Assembly: GCA_003649695.1 (NCBI GenBank)
Contig: QMSR01000001.1
Coordinates: 1 to 36,312 of the forward strand
Length of the DNA: 36,312 nucleotides
From: Thermoplasmata archaeon
Lineage (GTDB): Archaea > Thermoplasmatota > Thermoplasmata > Thermoplasmatales > B87-G9
Reading direction: 5' to 3'
Part shown: positions 1-5,951 of the stretch, piece by piece
Position numbering within the stretch: position 1 is the stretch's first letter
Layout: each line of letters starts with the position of its first letter
Translations under genes and position numbers: made by a program
Notes under the pieces: generated by a model
What the model was told of the DNA's origin: nothing
Database searches by the model: none
Seen by the model: only the letters and a program-made list of their open reading frames with translations

Positions 1-43
1 ATATAAAAAGGTAGAGGGTTTTGGGTCCTCTACCTTCTTTTTT
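1..43 (-). terminator. Bidirectional Rho-independent terminator
   Basis: A perfect 10-bp stem (8-17 with 27-36) closes a 9-nt loop. Reading the minus strand it is followed by TTTATAT; reading the plus strand it is followed by CTTTTTT, so it could stop transcription from either side. It lies downstream of the last minus-strand gene and probably ends the accessory operon. Nothing else was seen between it and the first small gene. Confidence 0.8.
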
Positions 44-80
44 CTATTTCATTCAGTAGATCATAATCTTTTGAATCGTA

Positions 81-155
81 CTAACGCAATATTCTGCCAC
101 CACATTTTTTGCATAAATGGTTTTCCAGTATCCACGTTTTCTTTTTATTACTCAT
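81..155 (-). CDS. 24-aa CxxC micro-protein
   Basis: A tiny ORF of 24 codons with an ATG at 155, preceded by an AAAGGA-like site about nine bases upstream. The product is basic and ends in LCKKCGGRILR, which looks like one knuckle of a zinc ribbon. It is the last gene before the terminator and starts 15 bases after the stop of the upstream membrane micro-protein. A functional peptide is plausible because several neighbours carry the same CxxCG knuckle, but at this size it could be a degenerate remnant. No function can be assigned. Confidence 0.4.
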   Translation of the reverse strand: MSNKKKTWILENHLCKKCGGRILR

Positions 156-169
156 AATCCCATTTCCTT

Positions 170-343
170 TCACTTTCCTCTATCCTTTTCCCAATGGCCT
201 TTCACAGTAGGAACCCAATGGTACCCATCTTCCATTTTGCAATAATTAAGATATTTATTGTATGCGACAACCGCGCAAATAAAAGCCGCGATTAGCACCA
301 AGGCAATAAAGCTCGCAATAACCTCTTTAAGTTCATCGCTCAT
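170..343 (-). CDS. Small single-pass membrane protein (57 aa)
   Basis: An ORF of 57 codons whose ATG overlaps the stop of the upstream gene (ATGA), with AAGGAG seven bases before the start. After a short acidic N-terminus (MSDELKEV) comes one hydrophobic helix at residues 9-28, then a hydrophilic tail with a YHWVPTVKGHW motif and basic C-terminus. The topology is a single membrane anchor, N-out or N-in not decidable. Phage early regions often carry such host-takeover membrane micro-proteins, but I recognise no family. The good ribosome site and coupling make it a real gene. Confidence 0.7.
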   Translation of the reverse strand: MSDELKEVIASFIALVLIAAFICAVVAYNKYLNYCKMEDGYHWVPTVKGHWEKDRGK

Positions 344-525
344 AACTCACTCTCCTTTCCGTAAATCTCATCAAGTTTTTCCAAGTCAAGTTCTTGCGAT
401 ATTCGTTTGCCGCAATACGGGCAATAAATAAAGCCTTTACGTGTCAATTCCCAGCTAACATTATGACCGCAAGATGTTTCTTTTTGCCAGCCTAAAAAAT
501 GACTTTTCCAAAGACAGGTTTTCAT
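340..525 (-). CDS. Small zinc-ribbon protein (61 aa)
   Basis: The product has a CGH knuckle near residue 20 and a CPYCGKRI knuckle near residue 40, the two halves of a zinc ribbon. An upstream TTG at 543 is possible, but the ATG at 525 is preferred because GAGGG lies eight bases before it. The same layout (SC-H, then about 12 residues, then CPxCGKRI) recurs in the 84-aa protein at 2284-2538, so the two look like paralogues. Zinc ribbons in small phage proteins usually mediate nucleic-acid or protein contacts; the exact role is unknown. The 3' end overlaps the next gene by ATGA. Confidence 0.7.
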   Translation of the reverse strand: MKTCLWKSHFLGWQKETSCGHNVSWELTRKGFIYCPYCGKRISQELDLEKLDEIYGKESEL

Positions 526-533
526 TTCATCCC

Positions 534-643
534 TCAAAGACAAACGCCTAAGAAAAAGGCTAGGATATTAATTATTGTTGCTGGGGTCATTATTCACTAA
601 AAAACTAACAAGAATTACAACAATACGTGTCTTCAACTGGCAT
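534..643 (-). other. Gap with two possible peptide ORFs
   Basis: This gap holds two very short ORFs. One (605-643, 12 codons, MPVEDTYCCNSC) overlaps the preceding stop as TAATG and has AAAAAGGAG in front. The second (534-590, 18 codons, MTPATIINILAFFLGVCL) is hydrophobic but has no clear ribosome site. The first could be a truncated Cys-rich gene or a leader peptide; the second may be chance. Confidence 0.25.
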
Positions 644-816
644 TATTGCTCCTTTTTCTCAATCTCTATTAATTTATCTAGTTCTTGCTTTTCAAATCTT
701 CTTCGAGCCTTTGCTATTTGTTTTTTAGCAAATCTGGCAAAACCTTTTTTCGGATTGAAAAAAGTCTCGCTTCTCCAGTAGTACCAGCGCCCTTCCTGCT
801 TATTTATGGGCTTCAT
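643..816 (-). CDS. Small basic protein, unknown (57 aa)
   Basis: A highly basic, helix-rich product (RFAKKQIAKARRRFEKQELDK is its centre) with an aromatic N-terminal patch (RWYYWRS). The ATG at 816 is chosen over a GTG at 840 because GGAGGGGG precedes it. It begins inside the 31-aa gene upstream and overlaps the next start as TAATG. The charge suggests nucleic-acid binding, but no fold or family is recognised. Confidence 0.55.
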   Translation of the reverse strand: MKPINKQEGRWYYWRSETFFNPKKGFARFAKKQIAKARRRFEKQELDKLIEIEKKEQ

Positions 817-895
817 TTTCCCCCTCCGCTTTCGCTCCACATTTTGGACAAGTAAAATAATCCCAAAACATTTTCCCTTTTCGTTTGTGTGGCAT
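800..895 (-). CDS. 31-aa CxxC micro-protein
   Basis: A short ORF with a strong site (GGAGGG, six bases before the ATG) that itself contains the last codons of the upstream gene. The product, MPHKRKGKMFWDY followed by FTCPKCGAKAEG, has a basic N-terminus and a single CPKCG knuckle. It could bind zinc only as a dimer or be the remaining half of a zinc ribbon. Its end overlaps the start of the basic protein at 643-816 by 17 bases, typical of the packing here. Confidence 0.45.
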   Translation of the reverse strand: MPHKRKGKMFWDYFTCPKCGAKAEGENEAHK

Positions 896-897
896 AA

Positions 898-1092
898 TTA
901 TCCCTCCAATACATCAATAAGTTCACCAATCTCAAACACCCGTGCATATACTTCTTCATCATCATCTGGGCCGCCACGATTCAAGACAATACAAACCTCG
1001 CCCTTAACGCCTTCTTCTAGATGTACGGTGTACTCATGAAATACATCTTGCAAATCTTTACGCCAGACTGTCATGTGTACGTCATTGCTCAT
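898..1092 (-). CDS. Hypothetical acidic phage protein (64 aa)
   Basis: An acidic product with alternating beta-like strands (DVHMTVWRKD, YTVHLEEG, EVCIVLNRGG) and an acidic loop (GPDDDEEVYARV). It reads like a small beta-rich domain. Two ATGs lie at 1095 and 1092; the second gives better spacing from AAAGGAGGG. The start region overlaps the 3' end of the upstream frame (1082-1288). No family is recognised. Confidence 0.6.
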   Translation of the reverse strand: MSNDVHMTVWRKDLQDVFHEYTVHLEEGVKGEVCIVLNRGGPDDDEEVYARVFEIGELIDVLEG

Positions 1093-1288
1093 CATCCCTC
1101 CTTTCACTATCTATGCTTAGCAGAAATTGAAACCGGCTTCTTTTATTTTTGTTCTTCCACCGTTTTCCAAACTCATCTAGCTCGTTTTTCATGTGTGATA
1201 TGAAGTCATCTATATGTACCATTTTCATTTTATATCCGTCACAAAAGCCCAGCGGATAATTATTCTCTTTGTGATTTTGCCTTGGCAA
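1082..1288 (-). pseudogene. Probable 5'-truncated paralogue of the 2535-2705 gene
   Basis: The frame encodes NYPLGFCDGYKMKMVHIDDF near its start, matching the NPLGFCDGYKPAKVIRLDAF segment of the Cys-rich protein at 2535-2705. The matching protein has an upstream CCGTCKFSEYD half with three cysteines; here that half is absent. The frame opens only at a TTG (1288) with no ribosome site, and the first ATGs (1231 and 1225) lie downstream of the conserved motif. The C-terminal half is longer than in the paralogue. Either this is a decayed copy, or a 47 to 49-aa protein is still made from the internal ATGs. Confidence 0.5.
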
Positions 1289-1472
1289 TTATGGTACGAC
1301 ACCTCGGACAAATATGTTTTACTTCCACATCGCCATAAGTCTTCTCTGGACGGAAATCCTCGTGTAGTTGTACCTTGACTTCAGTCCAATCAATCGGAAG
1401 CCATCTATCGCCACCACCTTCACCCTTCGTACCGCATAAGTCACAATAGTATAGTATTACTGTCTTTTTCAT
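1260..1472 (-). CDS. Small zinc-ribbon protein (70 aa)
   Basis: The N-terminal CDLCG (residues 10-14) and the CPRC near residue 55 are spaced as in a zinc ribbon with a long insert, and the tail is basic. The ATG at 1472 overlaps the upstream stop (ATGA) and AAGGAGG lies 11 bases before it. The pattern resembles phage proteins that mimic host zinc-ribbon regulators, but the substrate or partner cannot be read from the sequence. Confidence 0.7.
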   Translation of the reverse strand: MKKTVILYYCDLCGTKGEGGGDRWLPIDWTEVKVQLHEDFRPEKTYGDVEVKHICPRCRTIIAKAKSQRE

Positions 1473-2287
1473 TCTTCGCCCTCCTTTTCCGCAACCTCAA
1501 GCCAGCGGTCGCCGTATTCTTGCTTCCACCGTTCAAGGATTTCTTTGCGACTGAATAGGCTGTCTTTCCAGTCGCCTTGCCAGTCTATTTCTTGAGTAAT
1601 AACTAAATACCTACCCCCGCACCAATTTTCAGCCATAGTCATAACAGGCTTTTTTTCGTGTATCTGCCATTCTCTACCCCCTGAATCCGTAATTTCCATG
1701 GCCACCCATCGGCCCAGTGGGATCCTGAGCGGATTGATGAGCGGCACGTCGCGCTTCTCACGTATCTTAACATATTCGGTATCAAGCAACTTCGCGGCAC
1801 CTTCTTTTGCGCAGGCGTCACAGCAGAAATAATACGTTTCTTCAATCGCCGCTTTCGGTATTGCCTTTTTACAATTCGCGCACGTAACCGTTTCATCCCA
1901 CGATTCCACTTCTGCTTCTAGCGCGGTGCAAGATTCGTTATCTTCCGGCTTCGGAAGCTCGCCCTTGTCATCCAATCGAAGGCGGTAACACTCTTTATCG
2001 TCCGCATAATCCTTGTTCTTACTTATTTGTGTAATCCAACTGGCTTTCCACGAAGGAATACGTGAATAATACTCAGCATCAGGATCAGCCTTGTGCGCCT
2101 CAACAAATTCATTCCAATCCCCGCCAGCATCAACCCATTGCTGTCCGGTGCACCATTCACCGGAGCCAGGGAGTTTACATGGCGTTGCCACCTTGTCAGT
2201 ATAACAGTATATTGACCCGCTATGCACGTGGACATACCGACCGGCCATCCCTTTCTTGATTTCTTTTCCACAATCATCACACTTCAT
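1469..2287 (-). CDS. Multi-zinc-finger hypothetical protein (272 aa)
   Basis: This is the largest gene of the left accessory block. An N-terminal CDDCGK pair (residues 3-8) is followed by a HVHSGSIYC segment, a middle CANCKKAI pair (about residue 136) and a FCCDACAKEG pair (about residue 154), which together could form one or two treble-clef or ribbon fingers. The C-terminal third is rich in Trp and charged residues (WQGDWKDSLFSR, GDRWLEVAEKE). The ATG at 2287 has AAAGGAGAG in front and overlaps the upstream stop. I know no named family with this layout. DNA or protein binding through zinc modules is an inference. Confidence 0.7.
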   Translation of the reverse strand: MKCDDCGKEIKKGMAGRYVHVHSGSIYCYTDKVATPCKLPGSGEWCTGQQWVDAGGDWNEFVEAHKADPDAEYYSRIPSWKASWITQISKNKDYADDKECYRLRLDDKGELPKPEDNESCTALEAEVESWDETVTCANCKKAIPKAAIEETYYFCCDACAKEGAAKLLDTEYVKIREKRDVPLINPLRIPLGRWVAMEITDSGGREWQIHEKKPVMTMAENWCGGRYLVITQEIDWQGDWKDSLFSRKEILERWKQEYGDRWLEVAEKEGEE

Positions 2288-2538
2288 CTTCTCTCCTTTA
2301 TCTTAATCCGCTTACCACACCATGGACAGAATTTGTACTCAAAGAACGTATAATTATGACATGATGTTTTTGCCAAACCACCTTCGGTAACTAACCATTC
2401 ACACACCCCACGGTCACGCTTTCCCTTCTGATACGCTTTCCAAGAGATTTGGACAACGTCATAATAACCCCAACCAGTAAAAGGCATGGGGTATGTGCGC
2501 CTGCGCATAAAATCCCAAAACCATTGCGGTATTTTCAC
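2284..2538 (-). CDS. Small zinc-ribbon protein (84 aa)
   Basis: An aromatic N-terminal half (PQWFWDFMRR, GWGYYDVVQ) is followed by a ribbon: TSCHNYTFFEYKFCPWCGKR, giving C, H and CPWC as likely zinc ligands, and a basic tail. The start is a GTG at 2538 that overlaps the upstream stop (GTGA) with AGGAGG seven bases before it; a nearby ATG is in the wrong frame. It is similar at its C-terminus to the 61-aa protein at 340-525. Confidence 0.7.
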   Translation of the reverse strand: MKIPQWFWDFMRRRTYPMPFTGWGYYDVVQISWKAYQKGKRDRGVCEWLVTEGGLAKTSCHNYTFFEYKFCPWCGKRIKIKERR

Positions 2539-2705
2539 ATCTTCCTCCTGTTTGCTATTTCAAAAAAAGCATCAAGCCGAATTACCTTTGCAGGTTTGTA
2601 ACCATCACAAAATCCAAGCGGATTCGCCGTGCCTTTCAATACTTTGCAGGTCAACTTTTTCCTATCGTATTCACTAAACTTACAAGTCCCGCAACACTGA
2701 ATCAT
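2535..2705 (-). CDS. Cys-rich protein with CxxC and PLGFCDGYK motif (56 aa)
   Basis: The product starts MIQCCGTCKFSEYD and continues to a lone Cys (LTCKVLKG) and NPLGFCDGYK. Four spaced cysteines suggest one zinc site. Small proteins of the type CGTCKFW..., then C, then G.C..Y are common in phages, with no known role. The ATG at 2705 with AAAGGAAGG is preferred to a TTG at 2738. A broken copy of its second half lies at 1082-1288. Confidence 0.7.
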   Translation of the reverse strand: MIQCCGTCKFSEYDRKKLTCKVLKGTANPLGFCDGYKPAKVIRLDAFFEIANRRKM

Positions 2706-2734
2706 TTTAATCCTTCCTTTGTCTAAAATATCTA

Positions 2735-2977
2735 TCAATCGCCATCCGTACCTGTCTCAGCCATCGCCTCATTGACAATGGCTCGTTCCGCTTCAGCTCT
2801 GGTGTTATAGAGACCTAGATATTTGGGGAAAAATAAATCATCACTGAAATGGTATGCGGCATATTCCTCAGTCAAAACAGAGACAGACTCAATTCTCCCA
2901 ATCAACTTGTCTTCACCATCTACCTCAGCTGAAACTGCCCAATCAGTTCTCACGACCTTCAATTTTATCTTCATCAT
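2735..2977 (-). CDS. Hypothetical protein (about 80 aa)
   Basis: A mixed alpha/beta small domain: two predicted strands (KIKLKVVRTDW, VSAEVDGEDKL) and an acidic C-terminal helix (AEAERAIVNEAMAETG). Two ATGs (2977 and 2974) follow GAGGAGG; the first overlaps the upstream stop while the second has better spacing. No family is recognised. It is part of the run of coupled small genes from 3177 to 81. Confidence 0.6.
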   Translation of the reverse strand: MMKIKLKVVRTDWAVSAEVDGEDKLIGRIESVSVLTEEYAAYHFSDDLFFPKYLGLYNTRAEAERAIVNEAMAETGTDGD

Positions 2978-3177
2978 ACCTCCTCAATAGTCAGACGAGC
3001 CACCCTCAAAATCTGATGCTCTTTGGCCCAATAGGGATGCCTTCTGTCAAACATCTGAGCCTTCTCCATAGCGTATGCCGCAAGACCTGATATGGAGGAG
3101 ACATCAAGATATTCGCCACCTCCGGTCTGCCTTCTGACAACTCCATAGACCCTGTCCAAGATTTTTTCCTGTTCCAT
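2974..3177 (-). CDS. Hypothetical protein (67 aa)
   Basis: A short, mostly helical product with a central GGGEYLDVSSISGLAAYAME segment and a C-terminal LRVARLTIEEV. AAGGAG precedes the ATG at 3177. I do not recognise it. The ATGA overlap with the next gene indicates coupled translation. Confidence 0.6.
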   Translation of the reverse strand: MEQEKILDRVYGVVRRQTGGGEYLDVSSISGLAAYAMEKAQMFDRRHPYWAKEHQILRVARLTIEEV

Positions 3178-3187
3178 TTCTTTCTCC

Positions 3188-4024
3188 TTATTCCTTATTA
3201 TCAGACTGAATTATTGACGCCCGGCTGGGACGCTTGCCAAATGCGAAATATTTGTCCCTGTCGCTCCTGGTCAATGTGGCAGTGAATTGGATCATATCAC
3301 CTACACGCACATCACAACTGATTGCCTGAGGAATGGTGCACCATACCCTCCACCCAGCCTCAGACCTGACCATCATTTTCCAGACCGTCTCATTGAAATA
3401 TCCTTCCTTTGCCTTGATGGCGAGGACTTCACCTGTGACTGTGACTTTGCCTTCTGGTGCAGATTCAGAAGGCTCTTGGATTTCTTCTGCGGGCTCCGGG
3501 TTCTTCACCTGCTCAATCAGCTTCTTGGCGAACTTTATTTGTTTTTCAGTCAGGGTGCCATACTGATTGAGCCTGTTCCACATATCAGCGAGGATGGGGT
3601 GTCCGAACCGTGCGCATTCCATACACGGAATTCCCACCTCTTTGGTGAGCTGCCTTGCATTGATCAGCATCTGCGCTCGTTTTCTCGCGGCCGCACACAA
3701 GTCTCTGGTTTTGCGAAAGGCTTGCTCATCACCCATGCTCAAATTACTTGCACAATCAAAACCAGTTTTGATTATTTGTCCGGTAGGTACATGTAAAAAA
3801 TAGGCGAGGTGGGATGCCCATGCTCCGCAGATGTGACAGGTCCCACCATGTTCATGCTGAGAAAAGGTGTGCCCACCGTCTCTTATGAATGTATGGAGAC
3901 TGGCTCGTCTTCGCGCAATCTCCATTGATGCGAATGGATCACCATAGTCATTCCCAGGAATGGCAATGATAAACATATATTCCTCAGGTTTGATATTCTT
4001 GGGGCAATGTATGTCAGTTCTCAT
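3188..4024 (-). CDS. Phage zinc-knuckle/OB-fold-like protein (278 aa)
   Basis: Residues about 55-95 hold a CHICGAWA knuckle followed by a strand-rich stretch and GFDCASNLS, which together look like a four-ligand zinc module; a second CMECARFGH pair follows near residue 135. After a Pro/Glu-rich linker (EPAEEIQEPSESAPEG) the C-terminal ~80 residues (VTGEVLAIKAKEG, RVWCTIP, VGDMIQFTATLTR, FAFGKRPSRA) have the alternating strands of an OB-like fold. A similar pair of modules occurs in many tailed-phage proteins of unknown function. Nucleic-acid binding is an inference from the fold. The ATG at 4024 has GAGGAGG upstream. Confidence 0.7.
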   Translation of the reverse strand: MRTDIHCPKNIKPEEYMFIIAIPGNDYGDPFASMEIARRRASLHTFIRDGGHTFSQHEHGGTCHICGAWASHLAYFLHVPTGQIIKTGFDCASNLSMGDEQAFRKTRDLCAAARKRAQMLINARQLTKEVGIPCMECARFGHPILADMWNRLNQYGTLTEKQIKFAKKLIEQVKNPEPAEEIQEPSESAPEGKVTVTGEVLAIKAKEGYFNETVWKMMVRSEAGWRVWCTIPQAISCDVRVGDMIQFTATLTRSDRDKYFAFGKRPSRASIIQSDNKE

Positions 4025-4380
4025 TTTTCTTCCTCCTCATACATCATCGGCATGCGAAACCGGTGATTCTCCCGAAAATGACACTTCACCGCCCACCAAT
4101 CATTTCTGTTCTGGCTCTTCAGAAATGTGGTGATGAGCCTCCTGAGAGTCTTGTCCTCATACATTGTTCTCAACTCAATCACCTCCTGCATCGGACACAA
4201 CTGACCCCAGTCAGCACCAGTGAGCCGCTGTTTCTCCGTGACAAGTCTGCTCTGCGCAATGAGCCTCACCGAATTGCCTTCAAAAATAAGCTCACATTCG
4301 TAAGGGAGCTTTGATTTCACCACCATCCCAACTTTGCCATTGTCAACATGCACACACCTCTCCAATTTGTACTCTCTCAT
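4021..4380 (-). CDS. Hypothetical protein (119 aa)
   Basis: An unrecognised protein with a beta-rich first half (VGMVVKSKLPYECELIFEG) and a helical, basic second half (TLRRLITTFLKSQNRNDWWA). The leader TTTTACAAGGAGAAGACG before the ATG at 4380 is shared with four other genes near the two duplicated promoters. Its first codons (MREYKL) match those of the gene at 29809-30093 (MREYRI), so the leader and start may have been copied together. It overlaps the next gene by ATGA. Confidence 0.65.
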   Translation of the reverse strand: MREYKLERCVHVDNGKVGMVVKSKLPYECELIFEGNSVRLIAQSRLVTEKQRLTGADWGQLCPMQEVIELRTMYEDKTLRRLITTFLKSQNRNDWWAVKCHFRENHRFRMPMMYEEEEK

Positions 4381-4418
4381 CGTCTTCTCCTTGTAAAAGT
4401 AAAAATGACTATAAAATC

Positions 4419-4628
4419 TTATGCGCCTTTGATTTCTGCATACGTTTTGAGAATCTTCCTCTCAAGATCATCCGACATCCCATATCCTGTAAAACGAGAA
4501 TACCCTCCCTCAGAATGCACTCTATGAATCCATTTGCCTGTACGCTTGCATATGCTTCCACTTTCAATCATTTTGTTGACCAGGTCCTTGACATCTTCTG
4601 TTATGATAATCTCTTTCGCTGTCTTCAT
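4419..4628 (-). CDS. Small hypothetical protein (69 aa), first gene after promoter copy A
   Basis: A helical small protein (MKTAKEIIITEDVKDLVNKM) with a basic, aromatic middle (KRTGKWIHRVHSEGGYSRF). An upstream in-frame ATG at 4649 is rejected because the codons between it and 4628 are themselves the AAGGAG ribosome site. It is the first gene downstream of the promoter repeat at 4651-4788 and carries the shared TTTTACAAGGAG leader. No family is recognised. Confidence 0.65.
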   Translation of the reverse strand: MKTAKEIIITEDVKDLVNKMIESGSICKRTGKWIHRVHSEGGYSRFTGYGMSDDLERKILKTYAEIKGA

Positions 4629-4650
4629 CTTTTTCTCCTTGTAAAACAAA

Positions 4651-4788
4651 ACATAAGCAATAACTACATTGTTATATTACTATAACACATTGCATAAAGC
4701 AAATAAAAAATTCAATTATTTTTGATTATTTTTTGGTGGAATGGTTTGATGCTAGAAAATAGGCTATTTTTCAATCATAATTTTTTGA
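4651..4788 (-). repeat. Duplicated promoter cassette, copy A
   Basis: About 138 bp that align with 30135-30273 in the same orientation. The first ~50 bp (covering the promoter and palindrome) differ at one base, and the remainder is clearly related but less similar. Copy A includes the last 14 bases of the gene at 4775-5050. Confidence 0.85.
4670..4702 (-). promoter_or_regulatory. Promoter A with palindrome over the -10
   Basis: On the minus strand TTGCTT (4702-4697) is followed after 17 bases by TAATAT (4679-4674). The -10 sits inside the inverted repeat TGTTATA-N4-TATAACA (4687-4670), which could be an operator. A/T-rich DNA upstream resembles an UP element. The same arrangement is present at 30154-30186 and, in part, at 29251-29278. 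It would drive the genes from 4628 leftward. Confidence 0.65.
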
Positions 4789-5050
4789 AGATTCTTATTT
4801 TTCTCTTCTTTTTCAACCTGCGCTCCCGCCTTTTCTCCTCCCTCTTCTGCCTTCTCACCATCCATTCTGCGTCTACCTTATGGTATTTGCACCTGCGAAA
4901 GAATGATTGAGTAGACAGATATCGCCTTTGAGATTCTTCAGACATCGCCTCTTCTGCCAGATCCAATATTCTGTCCCATCCTTCCCCTTCTGAAGACTCC
5001 AACCATTTCTCCGGTGGGATTGGCCATCCTCTATATTGTGATCTCTTCAT
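4775..5050 (-). CDS. Basic hypothetical protein (91 aa)
   Basis: The N-terminal half has a GWPIPPEKWLES segment and an acidic helix (DRILDLAEEAMSEESQRR); the C-terminal 25 residues are almost all Lys and Arg, ending KKKRKIRIFKKL. The strongly basic tail suggests DNA or RNA contact. The ATG at 5050 overlaps the stop of the Rad50 C-half gene (ATGA) with no clear ribosome site, so translation is probably coupled to it. It is the last gene of the recombination operon. Confidence 0.6.
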   Translation of the reverse strand: MKRSQYRGWPIPPEKWLESSEGEGWDRILDLAEEAMSEESQRRYLSTQSFFRRCKYHKVDAEWMVRRQKREEKRRERRLKKKRKIRIFKKL

Positions 5051-5616
5051 GATAGCTGAATTACCTTGCCTGTCTTGAGTTCATCGATGTGTGTCACAAA
5101 AATGAATTGCACTCCCATCTCAGTAGACAATGTCTGCAACAGGCTCACAATATTTTCCCGATATTCCTCACTCACAAATTTGAATGGCTCGTCCAGAATC
5201 AGAACCTTGCGTAGAGGTGGCGAGGACAACATAAGACATGCAAGCCTCAAAGCAAATGCAGCGACGTCTATCACCCCACCACCACTTGCGGTCATTGGGT
5301 CCACCTCAAGCCCCTCACGCTCAAATGACAGGCGAGCTTCTGTCCTGCCTCGTTTGCGCTCAAAATGGATAATGAATTTGTAGGGCTGATCAAATACAGT
5401 CTCTAGGCATCTGCTCACCACCCCTGCAATCTGTGAATGAGCCTGCTGCTGCACTTGTTGAGCGACATCTTGCGTAAGAGTCCGAGCGTCATTTAGATTG
5501 CTGATCTGCGCATTGATCGCAGCGAGAGCCTGCTTCTCAGCCCGATATGTCTTGCAGACAGCTCTATACTCAGCCATCTTCCGATCAATCGTCTTTCGTA
5601 TCTGTGTCAAATTCAT
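5047..5616 (-). CDS. Rad50/SbcC-type ATPase, C-terminal half
   Basis: This 189-aa protein carries the C-terminal lobe of an SMC/Rad50 ATPase: a short coiled coil (residues 1-65), the ABC signature TASGGGVIDVAAFALRLA (about 109-126), Walker B VLILDEP (138-144) and the H-switch VTHIDEL (174-180). It has no Walker A and no zinc hook. Those are in the separate gene at 7950-8972, so the two proteins must assemble to make a working ATPase, presumably with the Mre11-like nuclease (7051-8052) as the T4 gp46/gp47 equivalent for end resection and recombination. The ATG at 5616 follows AAAGGG. Seven genes separate the two halves. Confidence 0.85.
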   Translation of the reverse strand: MNLTQIRKTIDRKMAEYRAVCKTYRAEKQALAAINAQISNLNDARTLTQDVAQQVQQQAHSQIAGVVSRCLETVFDQPYKFIIHFERKRGRTEARLSFEREGLEVDPMTASGGGVIDVAAFALRLACLMLSSPPLRKVLILDEPFKFVSEEYRENIVSLLQTLSTEMGVQFIFVTHIDELKTGKVIQLS

Positions 5617-5625
5617 AAGACCCTT

Positions 5626-5748
5626 TCAAAAACGAATGGCGCCAGCCGGTCTGTTCATAACCGCGATCCTTCCATAGGTTGAGAGCCGTCTAGGATACTG
5701 ACGCCATCCAGAAATCAAACTTGCACCATTCAAGCAATATGTCATCAT
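5626..5748 (-). CDS. Possible 40-aa micro-protein
   Basis: An ORF of 40 codons starting ATGATG at 5748, overlapping the stop of the SEC-C gene (ATGA) and ending just before the ribosome site of the Rad50 C-half. The product (GWRQYPRRLSTYGRIAVMNR in the middle) is basic and aromatic. There is no convincing ribosome site, so it would depend on coupling. It fills an otherwise empty 120-bp gap; nothing in it identifies a function. Confidence 0.4.
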   Translation of the reverse strand: MMTYCLNGASLISGWRQYPRRLSTYGRIAVMNRPAGAIRF

Positions 5749-5951
5749 GTCTGCATGCAGCACCTTTTGAACCGGCGGCCGCTGCCACATGGACATTTGG
5801 AATTTCTGCCAAGCACCATCCGCCCCATCTTCCGCAATCTCTTCTGATTCTCCTTAGATAGGCCATTGAGAGATTGCGGAATAAATCGTTGACCAGGACT
5901 GATGCTGAAACCTCTTTGCTGTTTGGGTGCTTCATCCTTTTTGTCCATCAT
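5745..5951 (-). CDS. SEC-C motif protein (about 68 aa)
   Basis: The C-terminus GRNSKCPCGSGRRFKRCC is a near-perfect SEC-C motif, the zinc-binding tail first known from SecA that binds SecB and ribosomes, and found alone in many small proteins. The rest is a basic, Gln/Asn-rich N-terminal segment with a predicted helix (LSKENQKRLRKMGR). Start is ATGATG at 5951/5948 behind AAGGAG, overlapping the upstream stop. An overlapping frame (5690-5935) is longer but lacks any motif. Its role in the phage is unknown; a host secretion or ribosome target is possible. Confidence 0.75.
   Translation of the reverse strand: MMDKKDEAPKQQRGFSISPGQRFIPQSLNGLSKENQKRLRKMGRMVLGRNSKCPCGSGRRFKRCCMQT

Noticed and set aside
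3287..3796. Plus-strand 169-codon frame opposite the zinc/OB-like gene
   Set aside because: Low-complexity hydrophobic-cysteine mix typical of an antisense shadow; the minus frame has zinc motifs and a strong start.
4651..4788. Reading the two promoter repeats as attachment sites or terminal repeats
   Set aside because: They carry clear promoter hexamers and no integrase is seen; drift outside the promoter also argues against a functional recombination site.
5690..5935. Alternative 81-codon minus frame over the SEC-C gene
   Set aside because: It has no motif, and the other frame has a near-perfect SEC-C motif and a good ribosome site.
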